In this document: in pieces, positions 34,308 to 44,116 of the stretch
Layout: each line of letters starts with the position of its first letter
How positions within the stretch are numbered: the stretch's first letter is position 1
Assembly: GCF_003253545.1 (NCBI RefSeq)
Contig: NZ_QKYV01000003.1
Location: forward strand, 124,001 to 188,000
Direction: 5' to 3'
Origin: Mesonia algae
Lineage (GTDB): Bacteria > Bacteroidota > Bacteroidia > Flavobacteriales > Flavobacteriaceae
DNA length: 64,000 bases
Position numbers and translations under genes: made by a program
The notes under the pieces: model-generated
Databases searched by the model: none
The model's input: only the letters and a program-made list of their open reading frames with translations
Told to the model about the DNA's origin: nothing

Positions 34308-35282
34308 ATGTCGAAGGTTAAATATTATTACGATAGCGAAACGCTTTCTTATCAAAAAATAGAAAGGAAAAAAGGACGCCGATTAGGCTTTATAGCCCTT
34401 GCTATTGCAGGAACTTTCCTTGCCGGGTTTTTATTATTATTGGTATATATTAACTTACCACAAATTGAAACTCCCAAGGAAAAAGCAATGAAAAGGGAGC
34501 TCAACCATATGGAGCTTCAATACCAAGTGCTCAACAAGAAAATGGCTCAGGCTCAAAAAGTACTCTCTGAAGTAGAAAATAGAGATAACAATATTTATCG
34601 AGTTTATTTTGAAGCCAATCCTATTCCCGAAGAACAACGCAAAGCCGGATTTGGAGGTATTAATCGCTATAAAAATTTAGAAGGTTACGATAATTCGGAT
34701 TTGATTATCGAGACCAACAAAAAGATGGATATCCTACAAAAGCAAATTGTAGTACAATCAAAATCCCTAGATGAAATTGCTCTTTTAGCAGAAAAGAAAG
34801 AAAAACTTTTAACTGCTATACCTGCTATTCAACCAGTAAAAAATGAAAATTTAACCCGAATGGCATCTGGTTACGGAATGCGTATGCACCCTATTCTAAA
34901 ATATAGAAAAATGCATAATGGGATGGATTTTACAGCAAAAACAGGAACAGAGGTTTATGCAACGGGAGACGCTGTAGTAAAAAAAGCTTCTAGATCTACC
35001 GGTTTTGGTAATCTTATTGTTTTAGATCATGGTTTTGGTTATGAAACCTATTACGCTCACTTGAGTAAGTTTGATGTCCGTAAAGGTCAAAAAATAAAAA
35101 GAGGAGAAGTAATTGGAGAAGTAGGCAGTACAGGACTTTCAACAGCGCCTCACTTACATTATGAAGTACATAAAAATGGCAGAGTTATTAATCCTATTAA
35201 TTTTTATCATGGTGATTTAACTGCCGAAGAATATGACATTATGCTTAACCAATCCAATTTAGAAAATCAATCATTAGATTAA
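34308..35282 (+). CDS. M23 family peptidoglycan endopeptidase, membrane-anchored
   Basis: 324 residues. A membrane segment at about residues 26-47 is followed by a coiled-coil region (about 55-170) and a C-terminal LytM-type domain. Zinc-site residues are visible as HNGMDF and HLHYEVHKNG; the segment RMASGYGMRMHP is the usual start of the domain. It cleaves peptidoglycan cross-links in the periplasm or activates another hydrolase. Its stop overlaps the start of the merR gene (TAATG), implying coupling. Confidence 0.93.
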   Translation: MSKVKYYYDSETLSYQKIERKKGRRLGFIALAIAGTFLAGFLLLLVYINLPQIETPKEKAMKRELNHMELQYQVLNKKMAQAQKVLSEVENRDNNIYRVYFEANPIPEEQRKAGFGGINRYKNLEGYDNSDLIIETNKKMDILQKQIVVQSKSLDEIALLAEKKEKLLTAIPAIQPVKNENLTRMASGYGMRMHPILKYRKMHNGMDFTAKTGTEVYATGDAVVKKASRSTGFGNLIVLDHGFGYETYYAHLSKFDVRKGQKIKRGEVIGEVGSTGLSTAPHLHYEVHKNGRVINPINFYHGDLTAEEYDIMLNQSNLENQSLD

Positions 35283-35611
35283 TGAAAGCCAACTTACCAG
35301 ACAAACTATATTACGGCATTGGCGAAGTGGCTAGAGCATTTAATGTAAACACCTCACTTATTAGATTTTGGGAAAAGGAATTTGATGTCATCCAGCCTAA
35401 AAAAAATGCAAAAGGAAATAGAAAATTTACTCCGCAAGACATCAAAAATTTAGAGTTTATTTATCACTTAGTAAAAGAAAGAGGTTTTACTTTAGAAGGT
35501 GCAAAAACGCACTTAAAAGAAGAAGGTAAAAAGACCCTTCATAACTACGATATTATTCGTAAATTAGAATCTATTAAATTAGAATTAACCAAAATAAAAA
35601 ATCACATTTAA
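35282..35611 (+). CDS. MerR-family transcriptional regulator
   Basis: 109 residues: a winged helix-turn-helix (YYGIGEVARAFNVNTSLIRFWEKEF) followed by a short coiled coil, with no effector domain. It is translationally coupled to the M23 gene, and 12 bases separate it from lemA. This small MerR next to M23 and LemA is a common flavobacterial arrangement as far as I recall. Targets are unknown. Confidence 0.9.
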   Translation: MKANLPDKLYYGIGEVARAFNVNTSLIRFWEKEFDVIQPKKNAKGNRKFTPQDIKNLEFIYHLVKERGFTLEGAKTHLKEEGKKTLHNYDIIRKLESIKLELTKIKNHI

Positions 35612-35623
35612 CACACCTTACTT

Positions 35624-36214
35624 ATGAAAAAGTGGCTTATTCCATTAATTATTATCGTTGTTCTTGGCTTCATTGCATTTAGCTTTTTTGGCGGAGTTAA
35701 CAACACTGCTGTGGAACATGAAGAGAATGCAAAAACTGCATGGGCAAATGTAGAAAGCGCCTATCAACGTAGAAATGATCTTATTGGTAACCTGGTTAAT
35801 ACGGTTAAAGGAGCAGCAGATTTTGAAAGAGAAACCTTAACTGCTGTTATAGAAGCTCGTTCTAAAGCTACATCGGTAAACGTAGATGCTAACAACTTAT
35901 CTCCAGAAGCTATTAATAAATTTCAAAACGCTCAAGGCGGATTAACATCTGCGCTTTCTCGTTTATTAGTGAGTGTAGAACGTTACCCAGAATTAAAAGC
36001 CAATCAAAACTTTTTGAATTTACAATCTCAATTAGAAGGCACAGAAAATCGCATCAATGTAGAAAGAAACCGTTACAACGAAGCGGTGAAAGAATACAAT
36101 ACGTACATTAGAAAATTCCCTAATAATATGGTAGTTGGGATGTTTGGATTTGAAAAAATGTCTCCTTTCTCTGCCGATGCTGGAGCTGAAAATGCACCTA
36201 CTGTAGAATTTTAA
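35624..36214 (+). CDS. LemA family protein
   Basis: 196 residues. One N-terminal membrane segment (about residues 4-24) is followed by the helical LemA domain with AWANVESAYQRRNDLIGNLV and ARSKATSV. LemA proteins are membrane-bound four-helix proteins of unknown precise role, frequently encoded with TPM-domain proteins, as here. Part of a tight cluster from M23 to the second TPM gene. Confidence 0.93.
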   Translation: MKKWLIPLIIIVVLGFIAFSFFGGVNNTAVEHEENAKTAWANVESAYQRRNDLIGNLVNTVKGAADFERETLTAVIEARSKATSVNVDANNLSPEAINKFQNAQGGLTSALSRLLVSVERYPELKANQNFLNLQSQLEGTENRINVERNRYNEAVKEYNTYIRKFPNNMVVGMFGFEKMSPFSADAGAENAPTVEF

Positions 36215-36224
36215 ATTAAGGCCT

Positions 36225-36656
36225 ATGTCAATTAACCTCATTACTCCAGAAGATGAAAAAGAAATTGTTTCGGCCATACAAGAAGCCGAAAAAAACACCT
36301 CTGGAGAGATAAGGGTGCATATAGAAAAAGAATGTAAAGAAGACGTTTTTAGCCGAGCTAAAAACGTCTTTGAATTTTTAAAAATGCACGAAACCGAACT
36401 TAAAAACGGAGTACTTTTTTACGTCTCTACCCAAGATCATCATTTTTACATTCTTGGCGATAAAGGAATCAATGATGTGGTAGAAAAAGATTTTTGGGAA
36501 AGCACCAAAGAAATCGTGATTTCAAATTTTAAAAATGGAAATTACAAAGAAGGTTTGGTTGAAGGTATTTTAAAAGCAGGAGAACAACTAAAGAAGTTTT
36601 TTCCTTATCAAACAGATGACATCAACGAATTGTCTGACGAAATTTCACGTGGTTAA
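36225..36656 (+). CDS. TPM-domain protein 1
   Basis: 143 residues, a single TPM (Psb32/CLP0005-like) domain without a signal peptide, recognisable by SGEIRVHIEKEC, NGVLFYVSTQDHHFYILGDKG and GNYKEGLVEGI. It starts 10 bases after lemA, and its last base overlaps the start of the second TPM gene. TPM proteins accompany LemA in many bacteria; a role in membrane protein quality control has been suggested for relatives. Confidence 0.9.
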   Translation: MSINLITPEDEKEIVSAIQEAEKNTSGEIRVHIEKECKEDVFSRAKNVFEFLKMHETELKNGVLFYVSTQDHHFYILGDKGINDVVEKDFWESTKEIVISNFKNGNYKEGLVEGILKAGEQLKKFFPYQTDDINELSDEISRG

Positions 36657-37480
36657 TGATACAGTTTAAAAAACAATCCTCTCTACTTTACCTTACGCTT
36701 CTTTTTATAGGTTTTTTTCTTAGTTACGCTTCCGCGGAAGCGCAATTAAATATTCCTCAGAAACCAAAAGAACAAACCAGTGTTTATGATGCTGCCAATG
36801 TACTTAATGAAAGTCAAGAAAGCAGATTAGAGCAAAAATTAATTCGCTACGCCGATACTACTTCTACACAAATTGTTATCGCAACCATTAAAAGCCTTAA
36901 CGGAGAATATATTGGCACCTATGCTGCAGAATGGGCTCACGCTTGGGGCATAGGACAAAGTGACAAAGACAACGGCTTATTAATACTACTTTCTGAAGGA
37001 GACCGAAAAATTTGGATGACGACTGGCTACGGACTAGAACAGTATTTAACCGATTTTAGAAGTAAAGAAATTATAGATCAAATTATTACCCCAGAGTTTA
37101 AACGAGGTGATTACTATGCTGGTTTAGATAAAGGAACAACAGCGGTATTTCAAGTCCTTAACGGTACTTTTAAAGGAGCTCCCAAACGTAAATCCTCTAC
37201 TGGAGGAAAATCATTTCCGTTTTTCTTTATAGCTTTTATAGTTTTTGTCATCATCATTTCATTTATAAAAAATAAAAGAGGTGGCGGTAAAAATGGCGGA
37301 AAGCGTAGCGGTGCAGATACTCTTTTAGATGTGCTTATTTTAAGTAGTTTAGGTCGTGGTTTTGGAGGCGGCTCATCTGGAGGTGGCTTTGGAAGCGGTG
37401 GCGGTTTTGGAGGCGGCGGCTTTGGTGGTGGCTTCGGCGGCGGCGGTTTTGGAGGCGGTGGTGCTGGTGGTAGCTGGTAA
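36656..37480 (+). CDS. TPM-domain protein 2 with glycine-rich tail
   Basis: 274 residues. A signal peptide is present (hydrophobic to about residue 27). The TPM domain contains VYDAANVLNESQESRLEQKL and GNGLLILLSEGDRK-type features (here DNGLLILLSEGDRK). One membrane segment lies at about residues 183-200. The C-terminal 50 residues are almost only Gly, Phe and Ser in GGGFG repeats, common in this family. The signal peptide ends in YASAEAQ, which is encoded by a copy of the CGCTTCCGCGGAAGCG palindrome. Confidence 0.9.
   Translation: MIQFKKQSSLLYLTLLFIGFFLSYASAEAQLNIPQKPKEQTSVYDAANVLNESQESRLEQKLIRYADTTSTQIVIATIKSLNGEYIGTYAAEWAHAWGIGQSDKDNGLLILLSEGDRKIWMTTGYGLEQYLTDFRSKEIIDQIITPEFKRGDYYAGLDKGTTAVFQVLNGTFKGAPKRKSSTGGKSFPFFFIAFIVFVIIISFIKNKRGGGKNGGKRSGADTLLDVLILSSLGRGFGGGSSGGGFGSGGGFGGGGFGGGFGGGGFGGGGAGGSW
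36727..36742. repeat. 16-bp palindrome CGCTTCCGCGGAAGCG, copy 2
   Basis: Perfect palindrome at the signal-peptide cleavage region of the second TPM gene, encoding ASAEA. Confidence 0.8.
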
Positions 37481-37605
37481 AACTCTGAGACATAGTTTAT
37501 GACAAGCTAGGGACATATTAAATGTCGTTAAAAAGTCGATTCTTGCCGTTATCTTTTTCGAGTCGAATGTTTATTTTTATGACAGATTTAAATTAGATAA
37601 GCATC

Positions 37606-38172
37606 ATGAATTCACTCGCAACAAAACTTAAAGAAGCTCGAAAAAGTAAGGGGTTAACCCAAGAAGAACTCGCAGAACAATCTCAAGTTAACCTAAGAAC
37701 TATTCAAAGAATTGAAAATAGTGAAAGTGAACCAAGAGAAAAAACCCTCAGCTTAATTTGTAATACACTACAAATAGATTTAGAACAGTTACTTTCTGTA
37801 GAAAATTCAGAAAAAAAGAAAAATATAGGTCCTAAAATTGCACAAGTATTTTTCTTACTAGCTCTAAATTTAGTATTAATTGGAATCGTAGGATACTTAA
37901 CGTTTGATTCTACTGCAAATACAAATAGTCTTTTTGGCGGGGTTTTAATCAGTTTTCTTTTACCTTTTTTTATCGTTTCCTATACAAAAGAAATGAGCGC
38001 TGTAGAAAGATTATTAAAATTTGGTTTGGGATATGTAGGTTATTTTTTATTAGTATTAACTAACCACGGCTTCTCAACTGGTTTTAAAACAGGGCTATTT
38101 CCTTGTTTATTATTGAGTTTAACCCTATTATATTTTGGCTCAGTTTTGTTACGTAGAAAAGTAATCGCTTAA
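37606..38172 (+). CDS. XRE-type helix-turn-helix regulator with membrane domain
   Basis: 188 residues. The N-terminal 65 residues are a classical XRE/HTH_3 domain (KARKSKGLTQEELAEQSQVN-like segment with NLRTIQRIENSE). The rest contains about four hydrophobic segments, so the protein is a membrane-bound DNA-binding protein. Small regulators of this kind are common in Bacteroidota; ligand and targets are unknown. It stands alone between the TPM genes and a convergent TonB-type barrel. Confidence 0.85.
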   Translation: MNSLATKLKEARKSKGLTQEELAEQSQVNLRTIQRIENSESEPREKTLSLICNTLQIDLEQLLSVENSEKKKNIGPKIAQVFFLLALNLVLIGIVGYLTFDSTANTNSLFGGVLISFLLPFFIVSYTKEMSAVERLLKFGLGYVGYFLLVLTNHGFSTGFKTGLFPCLLLSLTLLYFGSVLLRRKVIA

Positions 38173-38219
38173 ACATAAAAATCCTCAATTATAAAATATA
38201 ATTGGGGATTTTTATGTTG
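38172..38219 (+). terminator. bidirectional terminator
   Basis: AACATAAAAATCCTCAATTATA and its near-perfect complement form a long stem (about 20 bp with G:T pairs) with A and T runs in the stem ends. It separates the convergent XRE regulator and the outer-membrane barrel gene. Confidence 0.8.
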
Positions 38220-38230
38220 ATCAATATAGG

Positions 38231-41029
38231 TTAACGTCTTCTACCTCTTCTTTTATTTGGGTCTTTACCTCCAAACTTACTTAGTTTATAGGTAAAGCTA
38301 AACATCACATACTGCTCTAATACCAATTGTTGGGTATCCTGTACAAAGTCATCTCCTGTGGTTCTACTGGTAGAAATATTTTGATCTAAGACATCAAATA
38401 CCTTTACTTTAAAAATCCCATCATCTCCCATAATTTTATATCCTAAACTCATGTTCCACAATACAAAATCATTTTTAAAACCTGGTGCTATATTTCCTAA
38501 ATGTTGATAAGATATATCGTTTCCAAAAACAAAGTTTTTAGGCCAGTAAGAAGTAAGTTCTAATCCCACATTATGGTTTACATAATTTTGGTCTCTCGTA
38601 TTATTTAAACTGTATTTAGCATTTATAAAACTAATATCATAAGAAGGCTCGATGGTTAAAATATCTACTATATCATATTGTACTCCTAAATTAGGACTCA
38701 CACTGTAACGATTAGAATCGAATTTAACTCCGTTAGAAAAACCTAAATCTTTGCTCATATTACCATAAATCCCTGCATCAATTTTAATCGTGTTCTTACT
38801 CTCTAAGGTTATGGTTTTATCTAAGCTTGCTCCTGCAAATAAACTATAAGCGCCATCTACATTTGTGTATGAAGTTGTTCTTACCAAATCTTGGTTGGTC
38901 GTGGTGATAGAGACTACTTGATCATTCGTTAGATCTCCTCCCAAATATGCATAAAACCCAGAGCGAGATTTAAAGTCATAGTTATTAAAATTCATATAAA
39001 TATTGTGCTGTAAAGAAGGATCTAAATTAGGATTCCCTGTGACAATATTTAATGGGTTTGTAGTATTCGTTACAGGCTGCAACTGAGTAATAGAAGGAAC
39101 GTTTCTTGAGTTTCTATAATTGAAATAAATCGATTTAGTTTTGTTTAATTTATATCTAAAATATGCTCTCGAATAAAAATTATTATACGTATTATCAAAA
39201 GAAGTTTCAGTAAATAAATCTTCATTTTTTAATCTTACATTTTCCAAACCTCCCGATATACTTGCTCTTAATTTATCATCTCTATAGACTAAACCAATAT
39301 TAGGTCTATGGTTAAAAGTTTCTGAATTAAAATCATTACTTAACGTATCTACGAGTACATCATATTCTCCCGTAAGGTCATTTTTCTCATAAATTAAACG
39401 CTCACTTTCATCATTAGATTTGGTATAACTATAAGAAATATCTAAAGATAATTTTTCACTTAACGGAAGTCTTGTGTTCGCGCTTATACTATATTCATCC
39501 TTTCTAGTATTTTGATTGATGAATTGATCCTGAATATCGGTATCGGTTAAATTACCTGCATCATCATAAATCTCTCTTGATGAAAAATAAACATTCTCTT
39601 CTTCTGATGTATTATTAGTATTATCAAAACCAAGACTTACAAAACCACCTTTAGTTCCAAACTTTCGAGAAACATTTAAATTGTTAGAGAAATTAGTACT
39701 CAACAGCTCCGTATATTGTTCGGTTTCTGCGGTGTTAATAGGAGTTCCATCCTCCTCAAAAGAGCTGGTATTAGAATTACTTTTTACAAAACCGTCATTT
39801 ACTGTGATATTAGGACGAAAAGAAATCCGCGTAAGCGTATCGGGCTCAAATTCGAATCCAAAACGAGCTCTGTGGTTATCATTTTTCCTGTCGGAAGAAG
39901 AAGTAGAATTATTAAAATAAGTTCTATCTGGAAGAATGTTTTCTCTTTCAACCTCGGTTCTAGTTTTAGTATCACCACGATTAAAAAAGTAATTAGCTGA
40001 AAGCTCTGTCTCATCGCTCCATTCGTTCACAAAACTCACTCCGCCATTATCAGATTTGGTGATTCCTCCTCCACCAGAACCAAAGCTATTACCGTTAATG
40101 CTAAAGTTACCGTTACTATTTCTCGTGATAGCGTACGCATTTCTTCCCATAGCATCAAAGACCTCATCGAACGTAAAACCTGAAGAGTTGATATTGTTTG
40201 AACTTGCCAATACACTAACTCTTAAATCGTCTTTAAAATAATTACCTATTCCGCTAAGTTCGTAGCGTTCATCGGTTCCTCCACCGGCAGTAAGACGAGC
40301 AAAATAACCTTTGTTTTTATCTTCGTCTATGGTAATGTTAATCGTTTTATTTTCTGAATCTCCCTCTTTTCCCGTAAATTCTTCTGATTTTGTTTTAGTA
40401 TCTACCACCTGAATTTTATTGATAATTTCTTTAGGTAAATTTTTGGTGGCAATTTTAGGATCATCACCAAAAAACTCTTTTCCGTTTACTAAAATTCTAG
40501 AAACCGGCTTACCATTAACAGTAATCGCACCATCTTTATCTACCGCCACACCGGGTAATTTTTTGAGCACTTCTTCTAAGTTAGCATCTGCTTTGGTTTT
40601 AAAAGAGGCTGCATTAAATTCTAAGGTATCGGTTTTAATAGAAACTGGAGCTTTTGTTCCTTGCACGACCACTTCACCTAATGTATTGTCGGCCAACTGT
40701 AAGGTAATGGTTCCTGTATTTATGGTTCTATTTTGTGAAAGTTGATAGCGTTTTTTATAGGTTTGAAATCCTGTAAAAGATATAAAAAGATTCACTTCAT
40801 CTACATCTGTAGAACCTTCAACTATAAAATTTCCATCAACATCAGATATAGTATAATCTACCAGTGTACTGTCTTTTACAGACTCTACATAAATAGTAGC
40901 CGACTCTAATGCGACGTTTTCACTATCAATAATTTTTCCTTGAATCTTGTAGTCTTGTGCTTCCGCGGAAGCGAAAATGAATAAAAAACCCAGCAAAAAA
41001 AACTGAGTGAGAACATTTTTAAATAGCAT
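38231..41029 (-). CDS. TonB-dependent-receptor-like outer-membrane beta-barrel protein
   Basis: 932 residues. A signal peptide ends in FASAEAQ, followed by a carboxypeptidase-D-regulatory-like domain (about 25-115), a plug domain (about 135-235; KKLPGVAVDKDGAITVNGKP and RILVNGKEFFGDDP) and a long C-terminal barrel of the OMP_b-brl type. This group is found in Bacteroidota; ligands are mostly unknown and no SusD partner is encoded nearby. The last residues (FGGKDPNKRRGRRR) form a basic tail after the final strand. A palindrome copy encodes the cleavage region. Confidence 0.92.
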   Translation of the reverse strand: MLFKNVLTQFFLLGFLFIFASAEAQDYKIQGKIIDSENVALESATIYVESVKDSTLVDYTISDVDGNFIVEGSTDVDEVNLFISFTGFQTYKKRYQLSQNRTINTGTITLQLADNTLGEVVVQGTKAPVSIKTDTLEFNAASFKTKADANLEEVLKKLPGVAVDKDGAITVNGKPVSRILVNGKEFFGDDPKIATKNLPKEIINKIQVVDTKTKSEEFTGKEGDSENKTINITIDEDKNKGYFARLTAGGGTDERYELSGIGNYFKDDLRVSVLASSNNINSSGFTFDEVFDAMGRNAYAITRNSNGNFSINGNSFGSGGGGITKSDNGGVSFVNEWSDETELSANYFFNRGDTKTRTEVERENILPDRTYFNNSTSSSDRKNDNHRARFGFEFEPDTLTRISFRPNITVNDGFVKSNSNTSSFEEDGTPINTAETEQYTELLSTNFSNNLNVSRKFGTKGGFVSLGFDNTNNTSEEENVYFSSREIYDDAGNLTDTDIQDQFINQNTRKDEYSISANTRLPLSEKLSLDISYSYTKSNDESERLIYEKNDLTGEYDVLVDTLSNDFNSETFNHRPNIGLVYRDDKLRASISGGLENVRLKNEDLFTETSFDNTYNNFYSRAYFRYKLNKTKSIYFNYRNSRNVPSITQLQPVTNTTNPLNIVTGNPNLDPSLQHNIYMNFNNYDFKSRSGFYAYLGGDLTNDQVVSITTTNQDLVRTTSYTNVDGAYSLFAGASLDKTITLESKNTIKIDAGIYGNMSKDLGFSNGVKFDSNRYSVSPNLGVQYDIVDILTIEPSYDISFINAKYSLNNTRDQNYVNHNVGLELTSYWPKNFVFGNDISYQHLGNIAPGFKNDFVLWNMSLGYKIMGDDGIFKVKVFDVLDQNISTSRTTGDDFVQDTQQLVLEQYVMFSFTYKLSKFGGKDPNKRRGRRR
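40959..40972. repeat. 14-bp palindrome GCTTCCGCGGAAGC, copy 3
   Basis: Inside the barrel gene, at the signal-peptide cleavage region. The coding strand reads FASAEAQ, almost the same peptide context as copy 2 in an unrelated secreted protein. Confidence 0.8.
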
Positions 41030-41134
41030 AGATTGTGTTTTAACCGTTAGTCTTCTTCTAATAGACTTAAAAAAAGCTTAAAAGTTTCATTGACTAGTTG
41101 AAATTTTCTTAAAAATTAATTTTTACTACAATAA

Positions 41135-41170
41135 AAAAGGAGATAAGTAATGCTACTTATCTCCTTTGTA
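41135..41170 (-). terminator. intrinsic terminator downstream of der
   Basis: AAAGGAGATAAGTA and TACTTATCTCCTTT pair perfectly around a 4-base loop; on the minus strand a T run follows. It lies 24 bases after the der stop codon. Confidence 0.9.
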
Positions 41171-41193
41171 TAAATTTAATTAAATATAAAATC

Positions 41194-42498
41194 TTACTTC
41201 TTTCTCATATAAACAGAAATTGGAACTCCATTAAAGTCAAATTTTTCTCTTAATTTATTTTCTAAAAAGCGTTTGTAAGGATCTCTAACGTATTGGGGTA
41301 AATTACAAAAAAATGCAAATTGAGGTTGCGGTGTTGGCAACTGAGTAATAAATTTAATCTTTACATATTTACCTTTATAAGCCGGCGGCGGATAATTTTC
41401 TATTAACGGAAGTAAAGTATCATTAAGCACGCTAGTCTTGATTTTCTTACTTCTATTCTTATATACCTCAACAGCTGTTTCTATCGCTTTAAAAATACGT
41501 TGTTTGTTAAGTACAGAGATGAAAACAATAGGCACATCTGTAAAAGGTTCTATTTCTCTTCTAATTTTAGCTTCAAACTCTTTCATGGTATTGGTTTCTT
41601 TTTCTAACAAATCCCATTTATTCACTAAAATCACAACTCCTTTTCGGTTACGTTGCGCTAACCAAAAGATGTTTTGTACCTGTCCGTCAAATCCACGTGT
41701 AGCATCTACGACAAGCAAACAAACATCGGCATGTTCTATTGCTCGAACGCTTCGCATTACCGAGTAAAACTCAATATCTTCTTTTACTTTGGTTTTTCGA
41801 CGAATTCCTGCAGTATCTACCAAGTTAAACTCAAACCCGAATCGGTTATATTTAGTATCTATTGAGTCTCTAGTCGTTCCTGCAATATCGGTAACAATGT
41901 AACGTTCTTCCCCAATTAATGCATTGATAAAAGAAGATTTTCCTGCATTTGGTCTACCTACAACGGCAAATCTTGGTAATTCATCTTCTTCTACTTCTTC
42001 TTTTTCTGGTAAAGCTTCAACTACGGCATCTAATAAATCTCCAGTACCGCTACCATTTATTCCAGCAATGGTGTAATACTCTCCCAAACCAAGAGAATAA
42101 AACTCCATAGCTTGCTCTGTACGTGCACCATTATCTACCTTATTAACTGCTAAGAATACAGGCTTTTTTACTTTTCTCAATAGTTGAGCAACGTCTTCAT
42201 CCATAGGACTAATTCCGCTTTCTACATCTACCATAAAAATAATAACATCGGCCTCGTCTATAGCCAATACTACTTGTTTATCTATTTCTGCTTCAAATGC
42301 ATCATCACTACCAATAGCATAACCTCCAGTATCAATTACTGAAAACTCTCTACCATTCCAGTCAGATTTCCCATAATGACGGTCTCTAGTTACACCACTC
42401 ACAGCATCAACTATAGCTTCTCTTCTTTGAATTAATCTATTAAAAAAAGTAGATTTTCCTACATTTGGTCTTCCTACAATGGCTACTATATTTCCCAT
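41194..42498 (-). CDS. der: ribosome biogenesis GTPase Der (EngA)
   Basis: 434 residues with two tandem GTPase domains, P-loops GRPNVGKST near the N-terminus and GRPNAGKSS at about residue 180, and a C-terminal KH-like domain. Der acts in 50S subunit maturation. An in-frame TTG seven codons upstream (42519) could extend the frame, but the ATG at 42496-42498 gives the standard [14 protein letters not shown] start. A TACTTTTG -7 box overlaps the TTG, which argues that it is not translated. Its neighbours upstream are a lipoprotein gene and era. Confidence 0.96.
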   Translation of the reverse strand: MGNIVAIVGRPNVGKSTFFNRLIQRREAIVDAVSGVTRDRHYGKSDWNGREFSVIDTGGYAIGSDDAFEAEIDKQVVLAIDEADVIIFMVDVESGISPMDEDVAQLLRKVKKPVFLAVNKVDNGARTEQAMEFYSLGLGEYYTIAGINGSGTGDLLDAVVEALPEKEEVEEDELPRFAVVGRPNAGKSSFINALIGEERYIVTDIAGTTRDSIDTKYNRFGFEFNLVDTAGIRRKTKVKEDIEFYSVMRSVRAIEHADVCLLVVDATRGFDGQVQNIFWLAQRNRKGVVILVNKWDLLEKETNTMKEFEAKIRREIEPFTDVPIVFISVLNKQRIFKAIETAVEVYKNRSKKIKTSVLNDTLLPLIENYPPPAYKGKYVKIKFITQLPTPQPQFAFFCNLPQYVRDPYKRFLENKLREKFDFNGVPISVYMRKK

Positions 42499-42564
42499 AA
42501 TCTTTCTTTTAGGCTGCAAAAGTACATGTTAAATCCTATAAAGTATACCTTTGACTTTTAATTA

Positions 42565-43113
42565 TTAACGTGAAGTGTTTTTAAGTTCTGCAGTGAGAAC
42601 ATCTTTTGTGATTTTAACGAGTTTAAATCTTAAGTAATATAATTTAGACATTTTCGATTCTTTTATATCTTCTTGAGAATTATCTATAGTTAAATTTTCT
42701 AATTCTCCTCTCGTAATTTCACTATTTTGATTACTCAAAACTTTTTTAAATTCTAATAAAGGCTTTTGAAGTTGAACTAATTCAGCTTTCATTTCTTCTT
42801 GAGATTGAAGAACGCTAATGGTTTCTAACGACTTTTCAACTTGAGTATTTATATTTTTAAATGCTGAAAATAACTGATTAGCTCTTTTAATTATAGAATC
42901 ATTTTGAACATTTTTTATTTCTTGATGTAATGAATCTACCAATACTATTTCTCTATTAGCACTTTCATTAAATTTTCTACTCATATCTACAAATGCATGT
43001 TCTACTTGATGGTCTACATAAGTAGGGTCTAGCATATCTTTTAATTGATTTTTTTCTTCTTTACAAGAATATATACCAACAACTAAGCAGAAAAGAAATA
43101 AAACTCGACGCAT
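42565..43113 (-). CDS. small putative lipoprotein between era and der
   Basis: 182 residues when started at the ATG at 43111-43113, which gives MRRVLFLFCLVVGIYSC, a lipoprotein signal with the lipobox cysteine at residue 17. A longer start at 43143 would overlap era and spoil the signal. The mature part is Glu/Lys-rich and helical. I recognise no domain. It is probably attached to the inner or outer membrane. The gap to era is 10 bases, so they are likely co-transcribed. Confidence 0.75.
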   Translation of the reverse strand: MRRVLFLFCLVVGIYSCKEEKNQLKDMLDPTYVDHQVEHAFVDMSRKFNESANREIVLVDSLHQEIKNVQNDSIIKRANQLFSAFKNINTQVEKSLETISVLQSQEEMKAELVQLQKPLLEFKKVLSNQNSEITRGELENLTIDNSQEDIKESKMSKLYYLRFKLVKITKDVLTAELKNTSR

Positions 43114-43123
43114 ATTGAAATAA

Positions 43124-44008
43124 TTATTTGTTATTGTATCCAAAACGTTTTAATTGTTTTTGGTCGCTTCTCCAGTTTTTATTCACCTTCACATATAATT
43201 CTACGTGAACTTGCTTCCCGAAAAACTTCTCTAAATCTTTTCTAGCCTCTACCCCTACTCTTTTAAGTGCGCTTCCTTTATGACCAATAATAATTCCTTT
43301 TTGAGTTTCTCGCTCTACCATGATCACACTTCGCATGCGAATGATATTTTCTTCTTCAAAAAACTCTTCAGTATCGATCTCTACGCTATATGGAATCTCT
43401 TTTTTATAATGTAATAAAATTTTCTCTCTAATAATTTCATTAACAAAAAATCGTTCTGGTTTATCTGTTAAAGCCTCTTTATCATAAAATGGAGGAGAAT
43501 CTGGAAGTAATTCTAAAATACGATTAAAAACTTCTGGCACACCAAAATTTTCTAAAGCTGAAATAGCAAAAATCTCTGCATTGGGAACTCGAGCTTTCCA
43601 TAGGTCTACTTGTTCTTCTACGAGTTGCTGATTCCCTTTATCTACTTTATTCAGCAACAATAAAACTGGTATCTTAGCTGAAGTAATTTTTTCGAAAAAA
43701 GATTCATCTTTTAAATCTTTCTCACCTAATTCTACTAAATAGATAAGTACATCGGCATCTTCAAAAGCAGATTTAACAAAATCCATCATCGAAGCCTGAA
43801 GCTCATATGCTGGCTTGATTATTCCTGGGGTATCACTTAAAACCACCTGAAAATCTTCTCCATTAACAATCCCCAAAATACGGTGTCTTGTCGTTTGAGC
43901 TTTACTCGTTATAATAGATAAGCGCTCTCCTACAAACGCATTCATTAGGGTAGATTTCCCTACGTTGGGGTTTCCTACAATATTTACAAAGCCTGCCTTG
44001 TGTGCCAT
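43124..44008 (-). CDS. era: GTPase Era
   Basis: 294 residues. The N-terminal GTPase domain has GNPNVGKST and LLLNKVDKG. The C-terminal KH domain shows IIGHKGSALKRVGVEARKDLE, the RNA-binding loop. Era binds the 3' end of 16S rRNA and assists 30S assembly. It heads the era-lipoprotein-der group. Confidence 0.97.
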   Translation of the reverse strand: MAHKAGFVNIVGNPNVGKSTLMNAFVGERLSIITSKAQTTRHRILGIVNGEDFQVVLSDTPGIIKPAYELQASMMDFVKSAFEDADVLIYLVELGEKDLKDESFFEKITSAKIPVLLLLNKVDKGNQQLVEEQVDLWKARVPNAEIFAISALENFGVPEVFNRILELLPDSPPFYDKEALTDKPERFFVNEIIREKILLHYKKEIPYSVEIDTEEFFEEENIIRMRSVIMVERETQKGIIIGHKGSALKRVGVEARKDLEKFFGKQVHVELYVKVNKNWRSDQKQLKRFGYNNK

Positions 44009-44064
44009 AATTTTTATTTGAATTGCAAAGGTAAGTTAATTTAGGAGATCCCAATTTTAAACAT

Positions 44065-44096
44065 AAAAAAAGACCGCTTTTTTAGCGGTCTTTTTA
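44065..44096 (-). terminator. intrinsic terminator downstream of the beta-helix protein gene
   Basis: AAAAAGACCGC and GCGGTCTTTTT pair perfectly with a short loop; on the minus strand a T run follows. It lies about 20 bases after the stop codon of 44117-47119. Confidence 0.92.
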
Positions 44097-44116
44097 AATG
44101 ATAAACTAATCCCTAA

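Noticed and set aside
37320-37480. GC-rich low-complexity end of the second TPM gene as a possible frameshift or foreign insert
   Set aside because: GGGFG repeats are normal in the C-termini of this family and the frame ends properly.
42499-42519. Longer start for der beginning at a TTG codon
   Set aside because: The extra seven codons are not conserved in Der, and a TACTTTTG promoter box overlaps the TTG.
43114-43143. Longer start for the lipoprotein gene overlapping era
   Set aside because: The internal ATG gives a clean lipoprotein signal peptide; the extension would put polar residues in front of it.
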